DNA of 8,817 nt from Afipia sp. (GTDB lineage Bacteria; Pseudomonadota; Alphaproteobacteria; Rhizobiales; Xanthobacteraceae). Positions 1 to 5,876 of this stretch are shown one piece after another. The translations under genes were made by a program, and so were the position numbers. The first letter of the stretch is position 1. The number at the start of each line of letters is the position of its first letter. The notes under the pieces are model-generated. The model was not told the origin of the DNA. It did no database searches and saw only the letters and a program-made list of their open reading frames with translations. Location of the stretch: contig JAGVII010000853.1 in NCBI GenBank assembly GCA_020056155.1, positions 1 through 8,817 on the forward strand, in the 5' to 3' direction.

Positions 1-25
1 CAGATCGGATTTCTTCGGAGTGGGC

Positions 26-74
26 TGGCGCTCCCTAGGGGAATCGAACCCCTGTTTCAGCCTTGAGAGGGCCA
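26..74 (-). other. tRNA-Glu(CTC) 3' fragment, probable attachment site
   Basis: Read on the minus strand, this is the 3' part of a tRNA. It has an anticodon loop CTCTCAA (anticodon CTC at 67-65), a four-base variable region AAAC, a T arm AGGGG-TTCGATT-CCCCT (53-37), a 3' acceptor strand AGGGAGC, discriminator G and an encoded CCA at 28-26. These match bacterial tRNA-Glu. The 5' half is missing: the bases where GCTCCCT and the D arm should lie (75-101) do not fit. The anticodon stem still pairs only with G-T wobbles at its outer end, so the homology probably stops near 70-74. A fragment running from the anticodon to the 3' end beside an integrase is the usual att core of a tRNA-targeting element. 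The orientation puts host DNA on the left (1-25) and the element on the right. Confidence 0.85.
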
Positions 75-92
75 AATAATGAGTCCTTCTCC

Positions 93-211
93 GTTCGCCA
101 CCGTCCGCCGACGTTCAATAATTTCAATAGGTTGAATGCCCATAGTCCAGTATTGTTCGCCAATGTACATGGGTTTATATTCAACGGATATTCGACGTAA
201 AATCGGCGAAC
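93..211. repeat. GTTCGCC boxes upstream of the integrase
   Basis: GTTCGCCA occurs at 93-100 and again at 155-162, and an inverted copy, CGGCGAAC, lies at 204-211 just before the integrase start. TTCAATA is also repeated at 114-120 and 123-129. Short repeats between an att core and an integrase gene are typical of arm-type recombinase binding sites or of integrase autoregulation. The middle box overlaps the predicted -35 element, which favours autoregulation. The repeats are visible; the function is inferred. Confidence 0.5.
153..181 (+). promoter_or_regulatory. Predicted integrase promoter
   Basis: TTGTTC (153-158) and TATATT (176-181) are separated by 17 bases and resemble sigma-70 -35 and -10 elements. 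They would start transcription near 188, about 27 bases before the integrase ATG. No strong Shine-Dalgarno sequence precedes that ATG. Confidence 0.45.
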
Positions 212-214
212 GCT

Positions 215-1600
215 ATGTCAAAGACACTCACCGAGGCTCAGATCACGACGGCTAAAGCGCGCTCTAGGCTCGAGCTTGGCGTACATTGGCGCCGCCTCGA
301 TGCGGAAGCGCATCTGGGCTATCGTAAAGGAAAACGGGGCGGCGTTTGGCTTGTTCGCTGGCGTAATCACCACGAAGGCGGTAACTACAAGCAGGCGCAA
401 GTCGGCATCACAAACGACATCAATGACAAGCGCGCCGAAGGGATTCTGACCTTCGAACAGGCCGTGAGAACGGCTCGGGAGGCCGTAGCTCGAGCCAGAA
501 CAGAGGCCGCGTCGCAGGCGGCGGGCCCGGCTCCTACCGTGCGATCGGCCGTTGAATCCTACATCAAGGAACGCGACGCTCGAGAAAGACGCCGAACAGG
601 TCGCGACGTCCGATCCGACGCCGGTACCAAGCTGCGGCGCTACGTTCTCGGTCAAGAAAAGCGCGGCAATCAGGAAGCTGCGGGAGCTGCTCCTCTCGCA
701 TCAGTGCAACTGCATGCCCTGAAAGAAGACGACTTGATAACGTGGCGTGAGGGTTTGCCGAAGGACTTAAAGGTCACGACCAAGCAGCGGTTCGTGAATG
801 ACCTCAAGGCCGCACTAAATGCCGCGTGGCCCCGGCTTTCCGCAGATCGGAAGAAACTAAATCCGACGTTCCTCGCCATTGTGAAGGCCGGCTTCAAAGC
901 CGAGCGGGTCGATGATGATGATCATGTGTCGGTTGCTCGAGATAACCAGATTCTCACGGATGAAGAGGTTGGCGCCATCCTTCAAGCTGCGTGTGAAGTC
1001 GATCAGGAGCAAGGATTTGATGGCGATCTATACCGGATCGTCGTGTGTCTGGCCGCGACCGGCGCGCGGTATGCCCAGGTGAGGCGAATGCGCGTGGGTG
1101 ACGTACAGGTTTCTGCACGACGTCTGATGGTGCCGGGCTCCTACAAGGGGCGCGGCGGCAATAGTGGCTCAGACCCGGTCCCAGTGGGCGACGATGTGAT
1201 TGAGGTGCTCTTGCCCGCAATCGCTGGGCGGCCAAGCGATGCACCTCTTTTCGAGCGATGGATCCATGAACAGGAGCCGAGCGGTATCGCGTGGAAGAAG
1301 TCTGAACGCGGTCCGTGGAAAAGAGGCGAACTTGCACGTCCCTGGAAGGCCATTCGCCAGCGCGCCGGTATGCCGGAGGTGATTCCCTATGCTTTGCGGC
1401 ACTCGAGCATCGTGCGCGGTCTCCGAAAGGGCTTGCCCATCCAACAGGTCGCCAAACTGCACAACACCTCAGTCAAAATGATCGAGCGGCACTACGCGAA
1501 ATACATTGCGACCGCCTTGGAAGACCTCGCAAGAGCGGCAGTCGTGTCCCTGGTGCCGCGGAGCGATGGAAACGTGGTGCCGATAGGAAAACGCGCGTAA
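215..1600 (+). CDS. Site-specific tyrosine recombinase (integrase), intact
   Basis: This 461-residue enzyme should cut and rejoin DNA at att sites to integrate or excise the element. The N-terminal third (about 1-110) carries a basic arm-binding type domain that includes WLVRWRN. A core-binding domain follows at about 110-235, and the catalytic domain spans about 245-435. Visible catalytic residues are Arg285 (ATGAR), Lys311 as candidate beta-strand lysine (SYKGR), Arg395 and His396 (YALRHS), His416 (LHNTS) and the nucleophile Tyr427 (ERHYAKY). The first box II histidine is Tyr392, a substitution seen in a group of alphaproteobacterial integrases, so the enzyme is probably still active. The gene lies directly beside the tRNA-Glu fragment and points away from it. 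It has no frameshift or stop, and its length is normal for island integrases. No excisionase gene is visible in the window. Confidence 0.95.
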   Translation: MSKTLTEAQITTAKARSRLELGVHWRRLDAEAHLGYRKGKRGGVWLVRWRNHHEGGNYKQAQVGITNDINDKRAEGILTFEQAVRTAREAVARARTEAASQAAGPAPTVRSAVESYIKERDARERRRTGRDVRSDAGTKLRRYVLGQEKRGNQEAAGAAPLASVQLHALKEDDLITWREGLPKDLKVTTKQRFVNDLKAALNAAWPRLSADRKKLNPTFLAIVKAGFKAERVDDDDHVSVARDNQILTDEEVGAILQAACEVDQEQGFDGDLYRIVVCLAATGARYAQVRRMRVGDVQVSARRLMVPGSYKGRGGNSGSDPVPVGDDVIEVLLPAIAGRPSDAPLFERWIHEQEPSGIAWKKSERGPWKRGELARPWKAIRQRAGMPEVIPYALRHSSIVRGLRKGLPIQQVAKLHNTSVKMIERHYAKYIATALEDLARAAVVSLVPRSDGNVVPIGKRA

Positions 1601-1731
1601 GGGATCATCCTGCAATTTTGATCGAATTCATTCATCTGATGGCGCCGGTAATCACGCGACAAGATCCGCACCAAACTTGCCGCCTGATCTTTCCAAGAGC
1701 GTTACCAGAAGCCGTCCCGATGATGCGGCGG
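1601..1731. other. Spacer without a recognised gene
   Basis: Between the integrase stop and the tRNA-Val-like fragment I see no gene, no T-rich terminator hairpin and no repeat of note. Only a weak GATCA/TGATC inverted pair lies just after the stop codon. Confidence 0.5.
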
Positions 1732-1779
1732 CTCTTCACACGGGAGAGGTCCAAGGTTCGATCCCCTGTGCGTCCACCA
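1732..1779 (+). other. tRNA-Val(CAC)-like 3' fragment, probable att scar
   Basis: The plus strand reads as a tRNA 3' part: loop TTCACAC with anticodon CAC (1737-1739), variable region AGGTC (1747-1751), T arm CAAGG-TTCGATC-CCCTG (1752-1768, one A-C mismatch), acceptor TGCGTCC, discriminator A and CCA ending at 1779. Upstream DNA does not form a D arm or a matching 5' acceptor strand, so no functional tRNA is present. The variable region and anticodon fit tRNA-Val best. Such fragments mark the far end of elements integrated in a tRNA gene. Its strand is opposite to that of the tRNA-Glu fragment, so it belongs to a different event. Confidence 0.65.
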
Positions 1780-1823
1780 TCCGGCCTTTCTGTTCAAAGA
1801 CTTAGCAATCGAATCCCTGGAGC

Positions 1824-1859
1824 TGTGCCCCAGCAAAGTTGGGGCACAATAGGGGCACC
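1824..1859. repeat. Inverted repeat plus direct GGGGCAC repeat
   Basis: TGTGCCCCA (1824-1832) and TGGGGCACA (1840-1848) form a perfect 9-bp inverted repeat around seven bases. GGGGCAC is then repeated directly at 1841-1847 and 1852-1858, eleven bases apart, about one helical turn. The array lies 45-80 bases beyond the tRNA-Val-like fragment. That position and spacing fit integrase arm sites left by an element whose own integrase is no longer here. P450 pseudogene similarity ends at this array. Confidence 0.55.
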
Positions 1860-1864
1860 TTGTT

Positions 1865-2400
1865 CGGCACGGTTGACGAAAATCGCTCCGCCGTTGCCTG
1901 CCCCTCACTGCTTCAATTTGGCGATACGGTGCTCCCCGGCTCCGAACAACTCCGCCAATGACCCTCGTCGGCAATGGTACGGCAAACTCCCCAATCAACT
2001 CGACGGCCATTTGCAGCAAAAGAGTCGATCAACTCATCGACGATTTGAATCACGCGCGGTCGTAACCGCTCCATCTCCTTGGGCGAAAAATACTTCGCGA
2101 GCGCTCCGCGCAACCTCTGGTGCTGCGGAGGGTCGCGAAAAACCATCCAATTCTCCAGCACGCCCGTCACTATCTCGATCTTTTCTCGCATTTGTCCGGA
2201 CATGTCGCCACAAAAGGCGTGAACTTCTCCACCGAAAAGCGCTGATCAAGCAGAATGTTGCTGACGAGGTCATGCCGGGTGACAACCCAGCCTCTGAGCG
2301 AATGACTCCAGCAGACGGGGGCATTCGCGCGGAGCCTCCGGTAGGCCGCGTGCTGGTCGGCGATGAAATCGGGATGCTTCGGATCAACCGTCGGTGACAT
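1865..2400 (-). pseudogene. Cytochrome P450 N-terminal half, frameshifted and truncated
   Basis: Read from ATG at 2400, the product begins like a bacterial P450 (DPKHPDFIADQHAAYRRLR, then WVVTRHDLVSNILLDQRFS). Near 2203 a one-base loss moves the frame to ENWMVFRDPPQHQRLR, the P450 C-helix region. Near 2003 the frame changes again to give ELIGEFAVPLPTRVI, and near 1955 again to give AELFGAGEHRIAKLKQ. A TGA stop (1907-1905) replaces the next residue, probably Trp. Weak similarity (AIFVNRA) continues to about 1865, where the GGGGCAC repeats begin. The I-helix, ExxR and haem-cysteine regions are absent, so no active enzyme can be made. It was the last gene of the P450/flavoenzyme operon and was probably cut by an integration or deletion at the att-like array. 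Confidence 0.85.
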
Positions 2401-2533
2401 TAGATGATCTCACTTGAGCCGCGCGTACGTAAGCAATACCGGTCCCAACGCGCCGCTCCGCAACAAGCCGCGCCGCCTGCAAGTCTGGGTGGTTGACTTC
2501 CACGATTGGCGTGGTGTCCTTCGACCTACTCAT
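2384..2533 (-). CDS. Small 49-residue ORF coupled to the flavoenzyme gene
   Basis: ATG at 2533 overlaps the upstream gene's stop in the string ATGAGTAG, an arrangement typical of translational coupling. The predicted product starts MSRSKDTTPIVEVNHPDLQ, continues with AARLVAERRVGTGIAYVR, and ends after SSNVTDG at a TGA. It is charged, with no signal peptide, membrane segment or Cys cluster, so it is not a ferredoxin. Its end overlaps the start of the P450 pseudogene by 17 bases in another frame. I do not recognise a family. It could be a real small operon protein, the stub of a longer gene, or a chance ORF. Confidence 0.4.
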   Translation of the reverse strand: MSRSKDTTPIVEVNHPDLQAARLVAERRVGTGIAYVRAAQVRSSNVTDG

Positions 2534-3662
2534 GCAACGTGCCCGAAAGCCGTTCTACAGCTTCCGCATAATCCTTCATGAAATCGGCGACGACCGACCG
2601 TGCCGACTGCTCCGTATTCATCAGGCCGACCGCCTGGCCTACGAAGTATGCCGCAAGATTCTTTGCGCCGTCGTGACCGCTCTCTGCGAGCTTATCGACC
2701 TTGGCCATAGGCGGCCGACTGAGTAGTCCCTGAAGCGGCATCGCCAGGGGCTCCGGCGCATCTTTGGCGCCCCAGGCATCCGACCAGGCCGACTGCAACT
2801 GTCGCGTCGGCTTGCCCGTGCGGCTCCGGGAACGGACGGTGTTGCGCGACGTCGCCTTCAGCATCTTCTGCTTGACCGTGGGCGTCGTCTCGGCCTCGAC
2901 GGTCGTCAGCCAAACCGACCCACACCAGACGCCCGCTGCGCCCATCGCCATGCAGGCGGCCATCTGCCGGCCTGTTGCTATGCCACCCGCGGCTAAAACA
3001 TCGATGTTTTCGTAAGGCTCGATGGCCTGCAAGACCTCGGGGACGAGTACCATCGTCGAAACCTCGCCGCAATGGCCACCCGCCTCGGTGCCGGCAGCGA
3101 CAAGTATATCGACCCCCGCCTCGGCGTGCTTGATGGCGTGCTCTTTGGCTCCGGTCAGTGCGCCAACGAGGATGCCCTTCGACCGTGCCCGTTCCATGAT
3201 CGACTTCGGTGGCACACCGAGGGCATTGACGAAGAGCTTGATCGGATGTTGGAACGCCACGTCGAGAAGCTTTGCGGCTCCCGCCTCCCGCATGCTGTCG
3301 GCCGTGCGCTTGTCGTACTCGCCGCTCCAAAGATCCGACGTATCGATGCCGTGCCGCTCGAGGAGGCTGTTCACGAATTTTCGATGTCCGTCCGGAATCC
3401 GCGACTGCAGCTCAGCCTCTGCAAGGTCACCCTGCTTGTCCTCCATTTTGTTCGGAATCAGCAGGTCGATACCGTAGGGCCGGCCCTTGACACGCGAGTC
3501 GATCCAGTCCAGTTCGATTTTCAAGCTCTCTGGTGTGTGTCCGACAGCGCCGAGAACGCCGAAACCGCCTGCGTTCGTCACCTCTGCCACGACATCGCGG
3601 CAATGACTGAACGCAAATAACGGGAATTCGATACCCAACTTCTTGCACAACGCCGTTTTCAT
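2526..3662 (-). CDS. FMN-dependent nitronate monooxygenase / 2-nitropropane dioxygenase family enzyme
   Basis: The 378-residue product is a TIM-barrel flavoprotein. The N-terminus (KKLGIEFPLFAFSHCRDVVAEV, then NAGGFGVLGA) is the usual first strand and helix. GTEAGGHCG (191-199) contains His197, the conserved His of the nitronate monooxygenase and FabK group. AAGGIATGRQ (224-233) and the following Gly-rich stretch fit the FMN phosphate site. The start at 3662 is preferred over 3701 because GAGGAGG lies at 3677-3671, eight bases upstream. Relatives oxidise nitronates, and others in the same superfamily act on enoyl-thioesters; IpdC of steroid-ring breakdown is annotated in this family. Next to a P450 and an acyl-CoA dehydrogenase, a CoA-thioester or lipid substrate is plausible but unproven. 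It lies 160 bases after the P450 gene on the same strand and overlaps the small ORF downstream. Confidence 0.9.
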   Translation of the reverse strand: MKTALCKKLGIEFPLFAFSHCRDVVAEVTNAGGFGVLGAVGHTPESLKIELDWIDSRVKGRPYGIDLLIPNKMEDKQGDLAEAELQSRIPDGHRKFVNSLLERHGIDTSDLWSGEYDKRTADSMREAGAAKLLDVAFQHPIKLFVNALGVPPKSIMERARSKGILVGALTGAKEHAIKHAEAGVDILVAAGTEAGGHCGEVSTMVLVPEVLQAIEPYENIDVLAAGGIATGRQMAACMAMGAAGVWCGSVWLTTVEAETTPTVKQKMLKATSRNTVRSRSRTGKPTRQLQSAWSDAWGAKDAPEPLAMPLQGLLSRPPMAKVDKLAESGHDGAKNLAAYFVGQAVGLMNTEQSARSVVADFMKDYAEAVERLSGTLHE

Positions 3663-3822
3663 GGTTGCCGCCTCCTCTGTCTCTTGCGCCCACAGATCCA
3701 AGCTGTCCGCCCAGATTCGCGCGGGGGGCCGCGCAGGGCTTTCGGTGTCATGCTGGGCATCCTGTTAGACCTATATGCGATCGGAAGACGAGCCCAACGC
3801 TCCGCCCAGGCTGGCGTGCCGG

Positions 3823-5010
3823 TCATCCGAGCAGGAGTGGGAGCTTTCGAGGTCCCCTGACCGCACCTTCGGACCACGTGACAGCTTTGGAATCGGCGAG
3901 GTGAAACTCAGGAATCCTCTTCAAGAACTCCTCGACCGCAACGGTGAGTTCCATGCGCGCGAGGTTCGAACCGACGCAACGATGTATTCCGAGGCCGAAG
4001 GCCGCATGGCGGTTCGCCTTGCGGTCAATAATGACCTTATCGGCGTCCGGGAAAACCGCGGGATCTCGGTTGGCCGCCGGGAAGGAGAGCAGCACCATTT
4101 GCCCCTTCTCGTAAGGGCAGCCACCTACGACCGTGTCCTTGGCGACGAGCCTCGCCATGGTCACCGGAGAATAGGCCCGCAAGAATTCCTCAATGGCCGT
4201 CTGCATCAGCGCGGGCTCAGCAACTAGGCGGCGCCGATCAGCGGGCGTTTTGGCCAAATGCCATAGGCAAGCTCCGATCCCGCTCCATGTCGTATCGATA
4301 CCGGCAATGAGCAGAAGGCGGAGGGTGCCGAGGATGTGGTTGTCCGTCAAAGGCGCACCATCAATCCGATCGGCGGCCAGATAACTGATGAGATCATCGG
4401 CCGGCGACCTGCGACGCTGCTCCACGTGATCCAGCAGGTAGGCGGTCATTTCCGACAGGGTACGCACCATCGTGGCATCGTCCAGGATGGCTTCCTCAAC
4501 GAGCCCATGCACCCATCCACGGAACATTTCCCCATCGCTTGGCGGCAGGCCAAGCATCCCTGCAATCACACGCACCGGAATATGCTGGGCAAAATCCACC
4601 GCTGCGTCGCACGTCTCGTCGCCGATAAACCGATCGATGAGGTCATTGCAGATCATGCGCGTTGTCGGGATCAGCTTGTTGATGGCTTCGGGCGTGAACT
4701 GAGGCAGCAGGACCATACGTGCGGCGCGATGATGCGGCGGATCAGACGTGATCGGAGGCGCCGGCGATTTCACGGGGGGCGGCGTCTCGCGCACCTGAAC
4801 CCGCCGTGAAGAGAAATGCTCGGTATCATACGCAATCTGACGGATATCTTCGTAACGCGTGGGAAAGTACACACCCTGGAACCGACTCGTATGAGCAACC
4901 GGACAGGATCGGCGCAGCTCGTCCCAGATTGGGAACGGGTCTTCAATCCATCGCGGGTCAAGGTGGTCGAAGTCTGTTGCCCAATCAGTGACGGGATGCC
5001 GATCTCTCAT
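3823..5010 (-). CDS. Cytochrome P450, intact
   Basis: This 395-residue soluble bacterial P450 should hydroxylate a small hydrophobic molecule using electrons from a ferredoxin and reductase, neither of which is encoded here. Diagnostic parts are all present: C-helix region DPPHHRAAR, I-helix AGIDTT (236-241) with the acid-Thr pair, ExxR as EFLR (275-278), NRDPAVFPDAD, and the haem loop FGLGIHRCVG with Cys345 as iron ligand. There is no membrane anchor. The start at 5010 is chosen over 5067 because GGAGG (5022-5018) lies seven bases upstream. The leader from the predicted promoter is about 170 bases. It is the first gene of the minus-strand operon. I cannot assign a CYP family or substrate. 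The truncated P450 further downstream is too diverged to be a recent duplicate. Confidence 0.96.
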   Translation of the reverse strand: MRDRHPVTDWATDFDHLDPRWIEDPFPIWDELRRSCPVAHTSRFQGVYFPTRYEDIRQIAYDTEHFSSRRVQVRETPPPVKSPAPPITSDPPHHRAARMVLLPQFTPEAINKLIPTTRMICNDLIDRFIGDETCDAAVDFAQHIPVRVIAGMLGLPPSDGEMFRGWVHGLVEEAILDDATMVRTLSEMTAYLLDHVEQRRRSPADDLISYLAADRIDGAPLTDNHILGTLRLLLIAGIDTTWSGIGACLWHLAKTPADRRRLVAEPALMQTAIEEFLRAYSPVTMARLVAKDTVVGGCPYEKGQMVLLSFPAANRDPAVFPDADKVIIDRKANRHAAFGLGIHRCVGSNLARMELTVAVEEFLKRIPEFHLADSKAVTWSEGAVRGPRKLPLLLG

Positions 5011-5167
5011 ACTCGGACCTCCATTCCTAACGACGAGCCGCCACGTTTGGGCGGACGCCACTCTCATCCACAGAGTTCTTCCATCTCACGCCGATCGCGG
5101 CTGTTCGGCTCAGGCAACCCCGACCATACCGCGCCGCACAAACCGTCGACTCCTCGCCAACGAATTT

Positions 5168-5181
5168 CTAACGATTGTTAG
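5168..5181. promoter_or_regulatory. Palindromic operator candidate CTAAC-N4-GTTAG
   Basis: CTAACGATTGTTAG has perfect 5-bp arms around four bases and covers the predicted start point of the P450 promoter, where a repressor would block transcription. The size fits a TetR- or GntR-type dimer. The half-site CTAACGA recurs at 5027-5033, before the P450 start codon, and at 6684-6690, upstream of the acyl-CoA dehydrogenase. The TetR regulator in this window is the obvious candidate ligand-responsive binder. That link is inference. Confidence 0.5.
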
Positions 5182-5185
5182 GGAT

Positions 5186-5214
5186 ATCATCTAGCTCGTC
5201 TTGCCGGACGTCAA
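5186..5214 (-). promoter_or_regulatory. Predicted promoter of the P450 operon
   Basis: On the minus strand TTGACG (5214-5209) and GATGAT (5191-5186) are separated by 17 bases, a good -35 and a fair -10. Transcription would start near 5178, inside the CTAAC-N4-GTTAG palindrome, and read the P450 and flavoenzyme genes. Confidence 0.5.
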
Positions 5215-5401
5215 GAAGTTACGGGTTCCCCCTTCTGCAGAAATGCACGGGATATGCCAATATCCATCATTATCCCCATCCGCCATGTGACGCTTGTTGT
5301 CTGCCAACGTCTTTTGGATCGAGCCGCCGGCCTGCGGCAAGAACGCGGCTATTTGGCGTGCCGCCTGGACCCCTGCATGCTGGGGGCCGGGCTACGAACG
5401 G
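5215..5401. other. Stretch without a recognised gene
   Basis: This holds an inverted repeat at 5250-5265 and otherwise no convincing coding signal. ORFs in several frames run through it, but none continues the solute-binding protein whose fragment ends at 5402, and none shows a family motif. It probably represents decayed or rearranged DNA. Confidence 0.4.
5250..5265. repeat. Inverted repeat GGATAT-N4-ATATCC
   Basis: Perfect 6-bp arms flank GCCA, about 36 bases upstream of the predicted P450 -35 element. The same arms with a five-base spacer recur at 8724-8740 after the TetR gene. It could be an upstream regulator site or a chance AT-rich palindrome. Confidence 0.3.
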
Positions 5402-5611
5402 TTAGCCATCGGGCTTCGCCTTCGCGAGCGAAACCATTGCGGTGCCACCGCCGGCGCCTGGTGGATTCTCCACAATTACGGTAACGTCGAGAGCCTCGCT
5501 GAGCTTGGGTGCGACGGCACGAGCGAGCACATCGGTCGGCCCGCCCGCCGGGAACGGTATCAGCCACGTGATCGGCTTTGACGGATAAGCTTGCGCCGAC
5601 ACAAGCGACTA
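5402..5611 (-). pseudogene. Bug/TctC solute-binding protein N-terminal fragment
   Basis: From about 5609 the minus strand reads a hydrophobic signal-peptide end (ALVACV), then in a shifted frame SAQAYPSKPITWLIPFPAGGP, TDVLARAVAPKLSEAL and VIVENPPGAGGGTAMVSLAKAKPDG. The PFPAGGPTD and VENxPGAGG blocks are hallmarks of the Bug (tripartite tricarboxylate receptor, TctC) periplasmic binding proteins. A TAA at 5404-5402 follows KPDG, where the family normally continues with Tyr-Thr-Leu. Only about 65 of some 320 residues remain, and no continuation is found downstream. The front is fused to a GntR remnant. It cannot encode a working receptor. Confidence 0.85.
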
Positions 5612-5800
5612 ACGCCCAGAGATTCCAAGCCGCGCAGCGCTTCGCCGAAGGGCGTGTCGGCTTACGGCAAGAGCCTTTGCCATGTCCCGCTCGTTGGGCA
5701 GGCGGTCGCCCATTCCCAGGACGCCCGAGCGGGCCTCGTCGCGGATCTGATCCGAGATCACCTCGAACGTGTGGTGGGTTTTGATTGGTCGGATCGACAT
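5611..5800 (-). pseudogene. GntR-family (FCD-type) regulator N-terminal fragment
   Basis: From ATG at 5800 the product reads VISDQIRDEARSGVLGMGDRLPNERDMAKALAVSRHALR, the winged helix-turn-helix of the FadR/FCD branch of GntR regulators. Near 5645 one extra base shifts the frame; the next frame gives EALRGLESLGV, the rest of the conserved motif. Similarity then stops near 5611 and the Bug/TctC fragment begins. The whole ligand-binding domain is missing. GntR regulators often sit beside Bug-protein genes, so one deletion that removed the GntR C-terminus and everything up to the receptor signal peptide would explain the junction. A start-proximal AGCAGG lies five bases before the ATG. Confidence 0.8.
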
Positions 5801-5819
5801 CTGGCCTGCTCAATTGATT

Positions 5820-5876
5820 AACGCACCGTCGACCGGCCGCAAAGTGGCTTATCGTGCGCTGCGGTATGCGTTGTCC
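5820..5876. other. Spacer between GntR and traG remnants
   Basis: I see no gene or clear signal here. TCAATTGA at 5810-5817, just outside, is a short palindrome in front of the former GntR start. Confidence 0.35.

Noticed and set aside
26..101. Complete tRNA-Glu gene
   Set aside because: The 5' acceptor strand and D arm cannot be formed from 75-101, so only the 3' part is present.
1702..2019. Minus-strand ORF containing WWTHRGSNLGPLP
   Set aside because: That peptide is the familiar false translation of the antisense of a tRNA 3' end. Only its upstream part (ELIGEFAVPLPTRVI) is real, as a piece of the P450 pseudogene.
1315..2397. Long plus-strand ORF of 360 codons
   Set aside because: It overlaps the integrase C-terminus in another frame, runs through the tRNA-Val-like fragment and the GGGGCAC array, and lies antisense to the P450 pseudogene. 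Its Arg/Pro/Ser-rich product shows no family motif.
2692..3330. Minus-strand 212-codon ORF
   Set aside because: It is an out-of-frame shadow of the nitronate monooxygenase-family gene, rich in Arg and without motifs.
5349..5813. Minus-strand 154-codon ORF
   Set aside because: Only a short stretch (signal-peptide end ALVACVGA) is meaningful. The rest is out of frame with the GntR and Bug fragments that it overlaps.
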